From the NCBI RefSeq assembly GCF_034541975.1, contig NZ_JAVYJM010000001.1: a stretch of DNA of 64,000 nucleotides; one strand, given 5' to 3'. Source of the DNA: Dermacoccus abyssi. GTDB lineage: Bacteria; Actinomycetota; Actinomycetes; Actinomycetales; Dermatophilaceae. This document shows positions 16,083-24,542 of the stretch, one piece after another (positions within the stretch are counted from its first letter, which is position 1; the number at the start of each line of letters is the position of its first letter). The notes below the pieces were generated by a model that was given only the letters and a program-made list of their open reading frames with translations, was not told where the DNA came from and ran no database searches. The position numbers and the translations under genes are program-made.

Positions 16083-16689
16083 TCCAGGCGAACTTGGGCT
16101 GCTCGAAGTGGGCCACGCGCGTGCTGCGGCCGTGGAGAACGACTTCCCGGAACTGATGGAGGATCGCCGCCGTCGGCGCGTGGATCCAGTAGTCCTCGAA
16201 GGGCCACTGGAACACCGGCTCGCCCAGCCCACGCTGCTCGACGAACCGCGGTTCGGCGTCCAGCTGGGGGAGCGTGATCTCGTGGAGTACCGCAACCTCG
16301 GCCGGGTTGATCACCACGTCGTCGAGTACATCGCCGGCCCAGACGACGAACGGGCGGATGAGATAGCCCGAGCGCGTCGCGAAGTCGTCGAGCCGGCCGA
16401 GAACGGCGTCGGCCGAAGCCGCAATGCCGAGTTCCTCGTGCAGTTCGCGCAGGGCAGCTTCCTGGGGCGTTTCATCTGCGTCGATCCGGCCGCCCGGTAG
16501 CGCGAACTGACCGGCGTGGGCGCGGAGGCTGGGTGCTCGCTTCTCCATGAGGACGACCGGCTCGTCCGCCCTGTGGGCGATGACGACGCAAACCGCGGCC
16601 TCGCGCAGGGGGTTACCGGTGGCTTCACGAGGCTCGAAGGAGGAGAGCTGCTGCGCAATGTGCTGACGCAGGTCGTCGTCACGGGGCAT
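16078..16689 (-). CDS. Nudix hydrolase, CoA pyrophosphatase (NudL) type
   Basis: A 203-residue Nudix protein. The Nudix box covers residues 67-89 and keeps every key position: G67, E73, R81, E82, E85, E86, G88. The stretch before it (LMEKRAPSLRAHAGQFALPG) is the extra UPF0035-type signature of CoA pyrophosphatases, so CoA or acyl-CoA derivatives are the likely substrates. ATG 16689 was chosen because a GAGGAG SD lies about 8 nt upstream; a longer frame begins at 16803 but the added 38 residues are low complexity. Convergent with the ABC exporter. Confidence 0.85.
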   Translation of the reverse strand: MPRDDDLRQHIAQQLSSFEPREATGNPLREAAVCVVIAHRADEPVVLMEKRAPSLRAHAGQFALPGGRIDADETPQEAALRELHEELGIAASADAVLGRLDDFATRSGYLIRPFVVWAGDVLDDVVINPAEVAVLHEITLPQLDAEPRFVEQRGLGEPVFQWPFEDYWIHAPTAAILHQFREVVLHGRSTRVAHFEQPKFAWK

Positions 16690-16932
16690 GCGGGCGGCTC
16701 CTCTTCGGGTGACTCTGCTGGGTTCGGGCAGAACCCATCGTGGCGCATCGGGCGCTGGTTCGGGGCGCGCCATCGCCAGTGCGTCAGACACGCGCTTGGC
16801 CACTCCGGGAAACCGTTCACTAGTGCGCGGAACAGCGAGGCTCTGCGGCTAAAGGATGGGCGCTTGCGGGCGGTGACCTGTAGTCAGCGGCACGTGGGTC
16901 AGGGCATTGGGTGCGCACGGACCTGACATGAT

Positions 16933-16948
16933 TCGAACAAGTGTGCGA
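16933..16948 (+). promoter_or_regulatory. Near-consensus LexA (SOS) box
   Basis: TCGAAC-AAGT-GTGCGA matches the actinobacterial SOS box TCGAAC-N4-GTTCGA at 11 of 12 fixed positions. It overlaps GATAAT (16947-16952), the likely -10 of the DUF222/HNH gene whose ATG is at 16958, so LexA bound here would block that promoter. Confidence 0.6.
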
Positions 16949-16957
16949 TAATAGAGC

Positions 16958-17992
16958 ATGGATCTGAGGTCGGTGACCGGTCGAGCGCGCTTCGCGACGA
17001 CCACGATCAACTCGGACGAACTCGACCACATCGTCGAACCGGAAGCCCTGGCCCGCGTCTCTGACCTGGTGGAGAAGTCCGGTGCGCACCGCATGGGCGG
17101 CAGTGCCGCGCGGCGGCACGTGCGGAAGCTCCTGCGTGCACTGGGGCTCGCTCGGGAGGCTGACGAAGTGCTGGCCGACCGCGAGAAGGGCGTGTGGTTC
17201 GAACCGCACCTCGACATCGACTCACTCACCGAGATACGTGTCGTCCTCGACACGGGCGACGCGCTGGCGCTGCACGCCGTCATCGAGGCCCGCGCCGAAC
17301 ACCTGCACGCCGGCTGGGGCGGAGGAGGGCTGCCGCCGTCGCGGGGTCGCTGTCGTGTCGATGCGCTGGTCGACCGGATGGTCGAGAACAGTTCGGTGCA
17401 TGCTGCTTTCACGCTGCAAGTGCCGTTGGCCGCTGACTCGCCGCTCACTCAGTCCCTCCGGCGCGAGCAGTGCTCCACCATGCGTTTCGTCAGAGCGCTG
17501 CGTTCCTCACCAGGGGAGAGCTCTGCCTTCGCTGACGTCGACGTGCCAGGAATGGGTGTCGTGACAGGTGAGGCGCTCGCTCGGCTAGCCGCATCGATCG
17601 GAACGACGTTCGCGGTTCGCCTCACCCGCGATCTGGCTAACGGTCGCGTCGTGACAACCGGCACGCTGTCGCAGACGTACCGACCGCACGCCACAATGGC
17701 GGCCCTCGTCACCGATCGCGACGAGGTGTGCCGCTTCCCGTACGGCACGCGGCCCGGGGCATCTGCAGACCTCGACCACGTCATCCCGTTCGCCGAGGGC
17801 GGCGCAACCAGCGGGTCGAACCTCCAGAGCCTGTGCCGTCATCACCACCGCGCCAAGACGTTCGGCGGATACGCGGTGAGCATGGATGCCGAAGCCACAT
17901 GCGAGTGGGAGTCGCCCACCGGCCGCCGCTGGCTGACCCGCCCCGGCGGAGCCACGGTGCCGCTGGAACCGCGCGCGGGCCGCGTCGCCTGA
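16958..17992 (+). CDS. DUF222/HNH endonuclease domain protein (13E12-like)
   Basis: A 344-residue protein with a DUF222-type N-terminal region and a C-terminal HNH nuclease module: Cys before RFPYGTRPG, then DLDHVIPFAEGG (catalytic His), an Asn-bearing loop and SLCRHHHRAKT. Family members are usually longer; the N-terminal ~100 residues seem absent. An in-frame TAG at 16952-16954 excludes a longer start. Such genes are repeated in many actinobacterial genomes (13E12 family of mycobacteria) and some are SOS-regulated. A near-consensus LexA box overlaps its promoter. Biological role unclear. Confidence 0.85.
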   Translation: MDLRSVTGRARFATTTINSDELDHIVEPEALARVSDLVEKSGAHRMGGSAARRHVRKLLRALGLAREADEVLADREKGVWFEPHLDIDSLTEIRVVLDTGDALALHAVIEARAEHLHAGWGGGGLPPSRGRCRVDALVDRMVENSSVHAAFTLQVPLAADSPLTQSLRREQCSTMRFVRALRSSPGESSAFADVDVPGMGVVTGEALARLAASIGTTFAVRLTRDLANGRVVTTGTLSQTYRPHATMAALVTDRDEVCRFPYGTRPGASADLDHVIPFAEGGATSGSNLQSLCRHHHRAKTFGGYAVSMDAEATCEWESPTGRRWLTRPGGATVPLEPRAGRVA

Positions 17993-18022
17993 GCGTCGCT
18001 GTGGCGCAGCTGACGCAGTTCG

Positions 18023-18068
18023 GTTCACCTGACGCGTTTTGCGCCTGCTCAGACTGCGTCACGTGAAC
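18023..18068. terminator. Candidate terminator after the HNH gene
   Basis: GTTCACCTGACGC (18023-18035) pairs with GCGTCACGTGAAC (18056-18068) at 12 of 13 positions around a 20-nt loop. It lies 30 nt after the HNH stop and well before the hisI promoter. The loop is long, so confidence is moderate. Confidence 0.4.
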
Positions 18069-18163
18069 TAAATCGCATCATCTGCCCGCGTCGGCGCGGC
18101 GCCCTCACGCCCGCCCGGTGCCGCCAAGCACAGACGGGTTCTCGCTCCGGCACGTGCGGTTGG

Positions 18164-18169
18164 CACAAT
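18164..18169 (+). promoter_or_regulatory. -10-like hexamer of a leaderless hisI transcript
   Basis: CACAAT ends 7 nt before ATG 18177. It is a weaker match to TANNNT than the others, but spacing and absence of an SD agree. Confidence 0.45.
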
Positions 18170-18176
18170 GGCACCC

Positions 18177-18632
18177 ATGACTTCGACGCCCCTGCCCACC
18201 GAGATCGCCAAGCGGCTCAAGCGCGACGACTCGGGTCTCGTGGCCGCCATCGTCCAGGATGAGGCGAGTGGCGAGGTGCTCATGCTGGGCTGGATGGACG
18301 ACGAGGCGCTGCGGCGCACGCTGAACGACGGGCGCGTCACCTTCTGGTCGCGCAGCCGTGGTGAGTACTGGCGCAAGGGCGACACGTCGGGGCATGCGCA
18401 GTACGTGAAGTCCGTCGCGCTCGACTGCGACGGTGACGCACTCCTCGTCCGCGTGGAGCAGATCGGTGCCGCCTGCCACACCGGCGCGCGCACCTGCTTC
18501 TTCACCGATCTGGACGCCACCGTCGGAGCTCCGACACACGCCACTGGCCCCGCCGCGGGCGCGATGTCGGAGATCGACCAGCACGACCTCAAGCCGACCC
18601 ACGAGCAGCACCCCACGGAGGATCCCGCATGA
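18177..18632 (+). CDS. hisI: Phosphoribosyl-AMP cyclohydrolase
   Basis: Third step of histidine synthesis. The 151-residue protein has SRGEYWRKGDTSGH, the metal Asp cluster DCDGDALL and the zinc cysteines of AACHTGARTC. ATG 18177 is preferred to ATG 18168 because of its spacing from a -10-like hexamer (leaderless start) and the family N-terminus. The C-terminal ~30 residues extend past the conserved fold. It overlaps trpE by 4 nt, linking histidine and tryptophan genes in one transcript. Confidence 0.95.
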   Translation: MTSTPLPTEIAKRLKRDDSGLVAAIVQDEASGEVLMLGWMDDEALRRTLNDGRVTFWSRSRGEYWRKGDTSGHAQYVKSVALDCDGDALLVRVEQIGAACHTGARTCFFTDLDATVGAPTHATGPAAGAMSEIDQHDLKPTHEQHPTEDPA

Positions 18633-20176
18633 CGACGACGCCCAGCCTGGCCGCCGACCTCACCTGGGGCGCCACGTGGCCGAGCGCCGACGTCTTCACT
18701 CACCTCGCAACGGAACGCCGCGTCATTCCCGTCGTCCGACGCCTGCTCGCCGACGCCGAAACCCCGATCGGCGTCTACCGCAAGCTCGCGCGCGACGAGC
18801 CCGGCACGTTCCTCCTCGAATCCGCCGAGCACGGCGGCGTGTGGTCACGCTACTCGTTCATCGGCGCCGCGAGCCGCGCCACGCTCACCGAGCGTGACGG
18901 CGAGGTCGTCTGGCTCGGCGATGTGCCTACCGGCCTTCCGACGAGCGGCCTCGCCGTCGACGCCCTGCGCGAGAGCCTCGAACTACTCCACACCGAACGC
19001 ATCCCCGGCCTGCCGCCCCTGACGAGTGGCCTCGTGGGCGCCATCGGCTACGACGCCGTGCGCCGCTGGGAGAAAATCGGCGACGATGCCGAGGACGCGC
19101 TGGGCATCCCCGAGGTGACGATGCTGCTCGCCACCGACCTGGCCGTCATGGACCACCAGGACGGCTCGCTCCTGCTCATCGCCAACGCGGTCAACTTCGA
19201 CGGCCTCGACACCGGCGTCGAGGGCGCCTACGCGGACGCCGTTGCGCGCCTCGACGCCATGCAGCAGCGCCTCGGCGACTCGGCACCCTCCACGGTCGCC
19301 GTGCCGCACACGCCCGAGCAGGACGTGCGCAGCACGCACACGCGCGAGCAGTTCCACGACATGGTCGAGGCCTGCAAGGAGGACATCCGCGCCGGCGAGG
19401 CGTTCCAGATCGTCGTCTCCCAGCGCTTCAGCGTCGACACCGACGCCGACGCGCTCGACGTCTACCGCGCCCTGCGTGCGAGCAACCCCAGCCCGTACAT
19501 GTACCTGCTGCGCCTGCCCCTGCCCGACGGCGGCGTCTACGACGTCGTCGGCTCGTCGCCCGAGGCTCTCGTCAAGGTGACTGGCGAGCGGGTCATCACC
19601 CACCCCATCGCCGGCTCGCGCCCGCGCGGCAAGACGCCGGAACACGACCGGGAACTGGGCGACGACCTGCTGAACGACCCGAAGGAACGCAGCGAGCACC
19701 TCATGCTCGTCGACCTCTCGCGCAACGACCTGCAGCGCGTCTGCGGCGCCGGAACCGTGGAGACGGTCGAGTTCATGAACATCCGCAACTACAGCCACGT
19801 CATCCACCTCGAGTCCACCGTCGTGGGCACGAAGCGCGAGGACGCCAGCGCGTACGACGTGCTCGAGGCCACCTTCCCGGCCGGGACGCTCTCGGGTGCC
19901 CCGAAGCCGCGCGCCATGCAGATCATCGAGTCGCGCGAAGGCTCACGCCGCGGCGTGTACGGGGGAGTGATCGGCTACTTCGACTTCGCCGGTGACGCGG
20001 ACGCGGCCATCGCCATCCGCACGGCGGTGCTCAAGGACGGCGTGGCCCACGTTCAGGCGGGAGCCGGCGTCGTGGCCGACTCGGTGCCCGAGAGCGAATA
20101 TCAAGAGACGATCAACAAGGCGGCGGCCGCCCTGCGAGCAGTTGCGACCGCCACCGGGATGGAGCCCATCCGATGA
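18629..20176 (+). CDS. trpE: Anthranilate synthase component I
   Basis: Converts chorismate to anthranilate using ammonia or glutamine via TrpG. It is 515 residues. The N-terminal region has LLESAEHGGVWSRYSFIG, the LLES-type tryptophan feedback site. The C-terminal chorismate-binding domain has GAGTVE, the catalytic TFPAGTLSGAPKPRAM block and GVYGGVIGY. trpG and trpD are not in this window and must lie elsewhere. Starts in the hisI stop (ATGA) and its own stop overlaps the next start. Confidence 0.96.
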   Translation: MTTTPSLAADLTWGATWPSADVFTHLATERRVIPVVRRLLADAETPIGVYRKLARDEPGTFLLESAEHGGVWSRYSFIGAASRATLTERDGEVVWLGDVPTGLPTSGLAVDALRESLELLHTERIPGLPPLTSGLVGAIGYDAVRRWEKIGDDAEDALGIPEVTMLLATDLAVMDHQDGSLLLIANAVNFDGLDTGVEGAYADAVARLDAMQQRLGDSAPSTVAVPHTPEQDVRSTHTREQFHDMVEACKEDIRAGEAFQIVVSQRFSVDTDADALDVYRALRASNPSPYMYLLRLPLPDGGVYDVVGSSPEALVKVTGERVITHPIAGSRPRGKTPEHDRELGDDLLNDPKERSEHLMLVDLSRNDLQRVCGAGTVETVEFMNIRNYSHVIHLESTVVGTKREDASAYDVLEATFPAGTLSGAPKPRAMQIIESREGSRRGVYGGVIGYFDFAGDADAAIAIRTAVLKDGVAHVQAGAGVVADSVPESEYQETINKAAAALRAVATATGMEPIR

Positions 20177-20748
20177 GGGACTTCTCCTCGAAGCGCAGCG
20201 TCATCCTCCTGTCGCTCATCGCGGGTGTCCTCGCGCTCATCGCTTCCGGACGCGCGTGGATCAACGGCACCCTCAACGACGGGGTCCTCTCGACGAACGC
20301 GGTCGACGTGACGGGCAACCAGGCGATCCCGGGGTACTTCGGAATCGCCCTCGTCGCGTGCGCGGGCCTGCTGGCCGCCGCGACGGCCGGTCGCATTGCG
20401 CGCTGGCCCGCCGGCGTCATCTCCTTGCTCGGTTCGATTGCCATGGTCGCTCTGACGCTGCGGACACTTCTCGACCCTGCCTCGGCCGTGAAGAGCCGCA
20501 TGTCCTCCGTCACCGGCCACACCGGTGAAGCGGTGGCCCGCGGCGAGTTCACCGTCTGGTTCTGGGTGGCCGTGTTCGCGGCGCTCCTCGCGCTGTTGTC
20601 CTCGGTGCTCGGCCTGCTCGGTCTGCGCCGCTGGCACGGTCTGTCGAGTCGTTACGAGGCGCCCGTCGACGGTGAGGCGCCCAAGCGCTCCGAGGAGAGC
20701 GACTGGGATCTCATGTCGCGCGGCGTCGACCCGACCGATCGCACCTGA
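20173..20748 (+). CDS. Tryptophan-biosynthesis-associated membrane protein
   Basis: A 191-residue protein with four hydrophobic segments (about 11-28, 50-70, 75-95 and 124-148) and a charged C-terminal tail. It belongs to the Trp_oprn_chp (TIGR02234-like) group found next to trpE in actinobacteria; its role is unknown. ATG 20173 overlaps the trpE stop by 4 nt, so it is translationally coupled. The conserved neighbourhood is the main evidence that it matters for tryptophan metabolism. Confidence 0.8.
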   Translation: MRDFSSKRSVILLSLIAGVLALIASGRAWINGTLNDGVLSTNAVDVTGNQAIPGYFGIALVACAGLLAAATAGRIARWPAGVISLLGSIAMVALTLRTLLDPASAVKSRMSSVTGHTGEAVARGEFTVWFWVAVFAALLALLSSVLGLLGLRRWHGLSSRYEAPVDGEAPKRSEESDWDLMSRGVDPTDRT

Positions 20749-20759
20749 GCGACACGCGC

Positions 20760-20787
20760 CACACCCCGGGCTCGCACGAGCCGTGTG
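20760..20787 (+). terminator. Weak hairpin after the trpE-associated gene
   Basis: GGCTC-GCAC-GAGCC forms an inner stem, with flanking CACAC and GTGTG able to pair if CCCG bulges. It is followed by a CAGAAT hexamer (20795-20800) that may start the next transcript. Both are weak. Confidence 0.3.
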
Positions 20788-20883
20788 AGCCTGACAGAAT
20801 GACCTGGAACACCTCGCCGCGCCCGTCGGATCCGGTACGAATCGGAACGACTCAGCGCGCCCTCATCAAGGAGAAGCCTGACG

Positions 20884-21108
20884 ATGTCCGGAGACAGCCC
20901 CTACCTCGACCACGGTCACAGCGTCGCCGCGTGGACGGGCGTCACCATCTGCCTGATCGCCTCGCTCATCATCGCGGCCGGCGTCTTTTTCGGTAACGAC
21001 ATGCTTGCCATCGTCGGTGGCATCGTCTTCATCGCCGGCGGCCTCGTCGGCTGGGCCATGGGCAAGGCGAACAAGGGCAAGAAGAAGGGCCAGGCGAGCC
21101 ACGCCTGA
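20884..21108 (+). CDS. Small two-TM membrane protein, HGxxPAAW family variant
   Basis: A 74-residue protein with two hydrophobic segments (about 17-35 and 38-58) and a Lys-rich cytoplasmic tail. It carries HGHSVAAW where the family motif is HGxxPAAW, so the Pro is replaced by Val. Such proteins sit between the trpE-associated membrane gene and trpC in many actinobacteria; function unknown. An AAGGAG SD (20868-20873) lies 10 nt before ATG 20884. Confidence 0.75.
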   Translation: MSGDSPYLDHGHSVAAWTGVTICLIASLIIAAGVFFGNDMLAIVGGIVFIAGGLVGWAMGKANKGKKKGQASHA

Positions 21109-21126
21109 CCCGTCCCGTGGACAACC

Positions 21127-21147
21127 CGTGAGGCCGTGGGCCTCACG
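21127..21147 (+). terminator. Perfect 9-bp hairpin upstream of trpC
   Basis: CGTGAGGCC pairs with GGCCTCACG around a 3-nt loop, ending 16 nt before the trpC GTG. It may terminate the small membrane gene or attenuate trpCBA; no Trp-rich leader peptide accompanies it. Confidence 0.5.
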
Positions 21148-21163
21148 ATGATTGGATAAGACA

Positions 21164-21973
21164 GTGACCACTGTTCTCGACTCGATCATCGCCGGGGTCC
21201 GCGAAGATCTCGCTGAGCGCGTCCGCGTCAGGTCCCTCGCCAGCGTCGAAGCCGACGCTCGTGCGCAGGCACCGGCACGTGACGCGCTCGCGGCCTATCG
21301 CGCCTCCAGCGAGCAAGGCCGCATCGGCGTCATCTCCGAGGTGAAGCGCTCCAGCCCGAGCAAGGGCGCGCTCGCCGAGATCCCGGACCCGGCGCACCTC
21401 GCGAGCGCATACGCCGACGGTGGCGCGACGGCCATCTCCGTTCTCACCGAGCAGCGGCGCTTCGGTGGGAGCCTCGCCGACCTCGACGCCGTTCGCGCGG
21501 CGGTCGACATCCCGGTTCTGCGCAAGGACTTCATGGTCGAGCCGTACCAGTTCTTCGAGGCACGGGCGCACGGTGCCGACCTCGTCCTGCTCATCGTCGC
21601 CGCGCTCGACGACGCCCAGCTGCGCGACTTCCACGACATCACGCGCGAGCTCGGCATGACCGCCCTCGTCGAGGTCCACGACGCCGATGAGGCCGAGCGG
21701 GCTCTCGCGCTCGACGCGAAGCTCATCGGCGTCAACGCGCGCAACCTCAAGACGCTGGAGGTCCACCCCGAGGTCTTCGGCCCCATCGCGAAGACGCTGC
21801 CGTCGGACGTCGTCAAGGTCGCCGAATCCGGCATCTCCGGCCCGGACGACGCCCGTCGCTACGCCGAGGAGGGCGCCCAGGCGCTCCTCATCGGCGAGGC
21901 GCTCGTCAAGAACGGCACCCCGCGTGAGGGGCTGGCCGACATCATCCGCGCCTGCGAAGGAGCCCTGGCATGA
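21164..21973 (+). CDS. trpC: Indole-3-glycerol phosphate synthase
   Basis: Decarboxylates and closes the ring of CdRP to indole-3-glycerol phosphate. It is a 269-residue TIM barrel with SEVKRSSPSKG (catalytic Lys), VLRKDFMVEPYQ (second Lys), LVEVHD (Glu), GVNARNL and VAESGI. GTG 21164 gives the family start VTTVLDSIIAGVREDL; a TTG at 21152 is in frame. TTGGAT at 21152-21157 is 6 nt upstream of the GTG and could be a weak leaderless -10. Overlaps trpB by 4 nt. Confidence 0.95.
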   Translation: MTTVLDSIIAGVREDLAERVRVRSLASVEADARAQAPARDALAAYRASSEQGRIGVISEVKRSSPSKGALAEIPDPAHLASAYADGGATAISVLTEQRRFGGSLADLDAVRAAVDIPVLRKDFMVEPYQFFEARAHGADLVLLIVAALDDAQLRDFHDITRELGMTALVEVHDADEAERALALDAKLIGVNARNLKTLEVHPEVFGPIAKTLPSDVVKVAESGISGPDDARRYAEEGAQALLIGEALVKNGTPREGLADIIRACEGALA

Positions 21974-23241
21974 GCGAGAAGCAGGTTCGCCCCTCCGGTG
22001 AAGGGCTGGTCCCGGCGGGCCTCGGCCGTTTCGGCGCCTACGGCGGCCGCTACGTTCCCGAAGCGCTCGTCGCGGCGCTCGAGGAACTCGACGAGCACCG
22101 CCTCGCCGCGATGGAGGACGAGGCGTTCACCGCCGAACTCGCCGAACTGCAGCGCAGCTACACGGGCCGTCCCAGCATCCTCACCGAGGTGCCGCGGTTC
22201 GCCGAGCACTGTGGCGGTGCGCGGATCTTCCTCAAGCGTGAGGACCTCAACCACACGGGCTCGCACAAGATCAACAACGTCCTCGGCCAGACGCTGCTCG
22301 CCAAGCGCATGGGCAAGACGCGCGTCATCGCCGAGACGGGGGCGGGCCAGCACGGCGTCGCGACGGCCACGGCCGCGGCTCTCATGGGGCTCGAGTGCGT
22401 CGTCTACATGGGCAAGGTCGACACGGAGCGCCAGGCGCTCAACGTCGCGCGCATGCAGTTGCTCGGCGCCAAGGTCGTGCCTGTCGAACACGGCAGTCAG
22501 ACGCTCAAGGACGCCGTCAACGAGGCGTTCCGCGACTGGGTGGCGAACGTCGAGCACACCCACTACGTGCTCGGTACGGTGACGGGCCCGTACCCGTTCC
22601 CCGAGATGGTGCGTGACTTCCACAAGGTCATCGGCGAGGAAGCCCGTGAGCAGATCCTCGCGGAGACCGGACGCCTGCCCGACGCCATCTGCGCGTGCGT
22701 CGGCGGCGGCTCGAACGCCATGGGCATCTTCCACCGCTTCATCGGCGACGAGGACGTGCGCCTCATCGGCCTCGAGGGCGGCGGCGAGGGCGTCGAGACG
22801 GGCAAGCACGCCTCGCGTTTCACCGGCGAGGGGTCGCCCGGGGTGCTCCACGGCGCCTACACCTACGTCATCCAGGACGACGAGGGTCAGACCATCGAGA
22901 CGCACTCGGTCTCGGCCGGTCTCGACTACCCGAGCGTCGGCCCGGAGCACAGCTACCTCAAGGATTCCGGCCGGGCGGAGTACCACCCCATCACCGACGC
23001 CGAGGCGATGGAGGCCTTCAAGCTCCTGTCGCAGACCGAGGGCATCCTCCCGGCCATCGAGTCGGCGCACGCCCTCGCCGGCGCGATGAAGGTCGGTCGC
23101 GAACTCGGCCCGGACGGGCTCGTGCTCGTCAGCCTGTCCGGGCGCGGTGACAAGGACGTCCACACCGCCGGACGCTGGTTCGGCCTCATCGACGAGGACG
23201 AGGTCGTCGTCGCGGGCGACGAAGAGGAGACGCAGGTATGA
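21970..23241 (+). CDS. trpB: Tryptophan synthase beta chain
   Basis: PLP enzyme condensing indole with serine. It is 423 residues with the PLP lysine at Lys100 in HTGSHKINN, the phosphate-binding loop GGGSNAMG and the ETGAGQHGVA catalytic-Glu stretch. The length and the FGAYGGRYVPE N-terminus mark the standard TrpB1 type that pairs with TrpA. Overlaps trpC and trpA by 4 nt each, so the three genes are translationally coupled. Confidence 0.97.
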   Translation: MSEKQVRPSGEGLVPAGLGRFGAYGGRYVPEALVAALEELDEHRLAAMEDEAFTAELAELQRSYTGRPSILTEVPRFAEHCGGARIFLKREDLNHTGSHKINNVLGQTLLAKRMGKTRVIAETGAGQHGVATATAAALMGLECVVYMGKVDTERQALNVARMQLLGAKVVPVEHGSQTLKDAVNEAFRDWVANVEHTHYVLGTVTGPYPFPEMVRDFHKVIGEEAREQILAETGRLPDAICACVGGGSNAMGIFHRFIGDEDVRLIGLEGGGEGVETGKHASRFTGEGSPGVLHGAYTYVIQDDEGQTIETHSVSAGLDYPSVGPEHSYLKDSGRAEYHPITDAEAMEAFKLLSQTEGILPAIESAHALAGAMKVGRELGPDGLVLVSLSGRGDKDVHTAGRWFGLIDEDEVVVAGDEEETQV

Positions 23242-24029
23242 CGAAGCTGGACGAGGTTCTCGCGGCGACGCGCAGCGAGGGCCGTGCGGCCCTCGTGGGG
23301 TACCTGCCCGCCGGATTCCCGTCGCGCGAGGGCTGCCTGCGGGCCGTGCGCACGATGGTCGAGGCGGGCTGCGACATCGTCGAGGTCGGCCTTCCCTACA
23401 CCGACCCGCTCATGGACGGTCCGGTCATCCAGACGGCTGCCACGCAGGCGCTCGAGCAGGGCGTGCACGTGCCCGACGTCTTCGCCGCGGTGCGCGAGGT
23501 CTCGGACGCCGGGGGAGCGGCCGTCGTCATGACGTACTGGAACCCCGTGCTGCGTCACGGCGTGCGCGAGTTCGCCCAGGACCTCGCCGCCGCAGGCGGT
23601 AGCGGTCTCATCACGCCCGACCTCGTGCCCGACGAGGGCGCCGACTGGATCGAGATCGCCGACGAGCTCGGCCTGGCCAAGATCTTCCTCGTGGCGCCGA
23701 GTTCGACGCCCGCTCGCATCGCAGCGACGACGAACGTCACCTCCGGCTTCGTGTACGCCGCGTCCGTCATGGGTGTGACAGGTGCTCGCACGTCGGTGGG
23801 CGAGGCCGCCAAGGGCCTCGTCGAGAAGGTGCGCGCCACCACCGATCTGCCCGTGTGCGTCGGCCTCGGTGTCTCCAGCGGCGAGCAGGCCCGCGAGATC
23901 GGCCAGTACGCGGACGGCGTCATCGTCGGCTCGGCCCTCGTCAAGTGCCTGCTTGACGTCGACCTCGACGAAGGTCTCGAGCGACTTGCGGAGAAAACGC
24001 GCGAACTCGCGGCGGGCGTCCGCGGATGA
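23238..24029 (+). CDS. trpA: Tryptophan synthase alpha chain
   Basis: Cleaves indole-3-glycerol phosphate to indole, which is channelled to TrpB. It is a 263-residue TIM barrel. The catalytic pair falls at Glu49 (VEVGLPYTDP) and Asp60 (LMDGPVIQ), the same numbering as the Salmonella enzyme. Loop 6 region GVTGARTS and the phosphate loop GLGVSSGEQ are intact. Overlaps trpB by 4 nt and the next gene by 4 nt. Confidence 0.97.
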   Translation: MTKLDEVLAATRSEGRAALVGYLPAGFPSREGCLRAVRTMVEAGCDIVEVGLPYTDPLMDGPVIQTAATQALEQGVHVPDVFAAVREVSDAGGAAVVMTYWNPVLRHGVREFAQDLAAAGGSGLITPDLVPDEGADWIEIADELGLAKIFLVAPSSTPARIAATTNVTSGFVYAASVMGVTGARTSVGEAAKGLVEKVRATTDLPVCVGLGVSSGEQAREIGQYADGVIVGSALVKCLLDVDLDEGLERLAEKTRELAAGVRG

Positions 24030-24505
24030 CGGACAGGGCGCGTCTCGAGGGCACCCGCATGCCGTGGGTGTCGCTCGTGCTCCGCCTCGCACTGGCCGCG
24101 GTGTTCCTCTTCGCCGGTGTGCCGAAGCTGACGAACTTCCCCGCATCGCGCCGTTCGGTGCGCGCCTACGAACTGTTCTCCTACGACGTGTCGAACCTCA
24201 TCGGCACGTTGTTGCCCATGGTCGAGGTCGCCCTCGGCGTGCTCCTGCTCGTGGGGCTCTTCACCCGCTTCTCGGCGCTTTGCGCAGCGCTTCTTCTCGT
24301 CGTGTTCATCGCAGGAATCGCCTCGGCGTGGGCCCGGGGGCTCTCCATCGACTGCGGCTGCTTCAGCGAAGGTGGAGCAGTCTCCGAGAACGCCACGAAG
24401 TATCCGCTCGAGATCGCCCGCGACCTCGTTTTCCTCGTCATGGCGGGGGCACTCAGCCTGCGCCCACGCAGCCGGTTTAGTGTGGATCAGGCCCTCTGGG
24501 GCTGA
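24026..24505 (+). CDS. MauE/DoxX-family membrane protein
   Basis: A 159-residue protein with four transmembrane segments and the motif DCGCFSEGGAV between TM3 and TM4, typical of MauE-like DoxX proteins that support thiol-disulfide chemistry outside the membrane. The next gene encodes a DsbA-like thiol oxidoreductase, so the two likely work together; that is inference from context. Starts at ATG 24026 in the trpA stop, so it may be transcribed with trpCBA although its role is unrelated. Confidence 0.8.
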   Translation: MTDRARLEGTRMPWVSLVLRLALAAVFLFAGVPKLTNFPASRRSVRAYELFSYDVSNLIGTLLPMVEVALGVLLLVGLFTRFSALCAALLLVVFIAGIASAWARGLSIDCGCFSEGGAVSENATKYPLEIARDLVFLVMAGALSLRPRSRFSVDQALWG

Positions 24506-24542
24506 ACGACACACTCAGGTCTTCTTCGAAAGGTTCGTGCGC

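Noticed and set aside
16690..16932. Extra gene between the Nudix and HNH genes
   Set aside because: The open frames here have no SD, no start context and no recognisable motif; I see only the SOS box at its right end.
20799..20996. Possible trp leader peptide starting MTWNTSPRP
   Set aside because: Only one Trp codon, no terminator-antiterminator pairing, and the frame runs on into the next gene.
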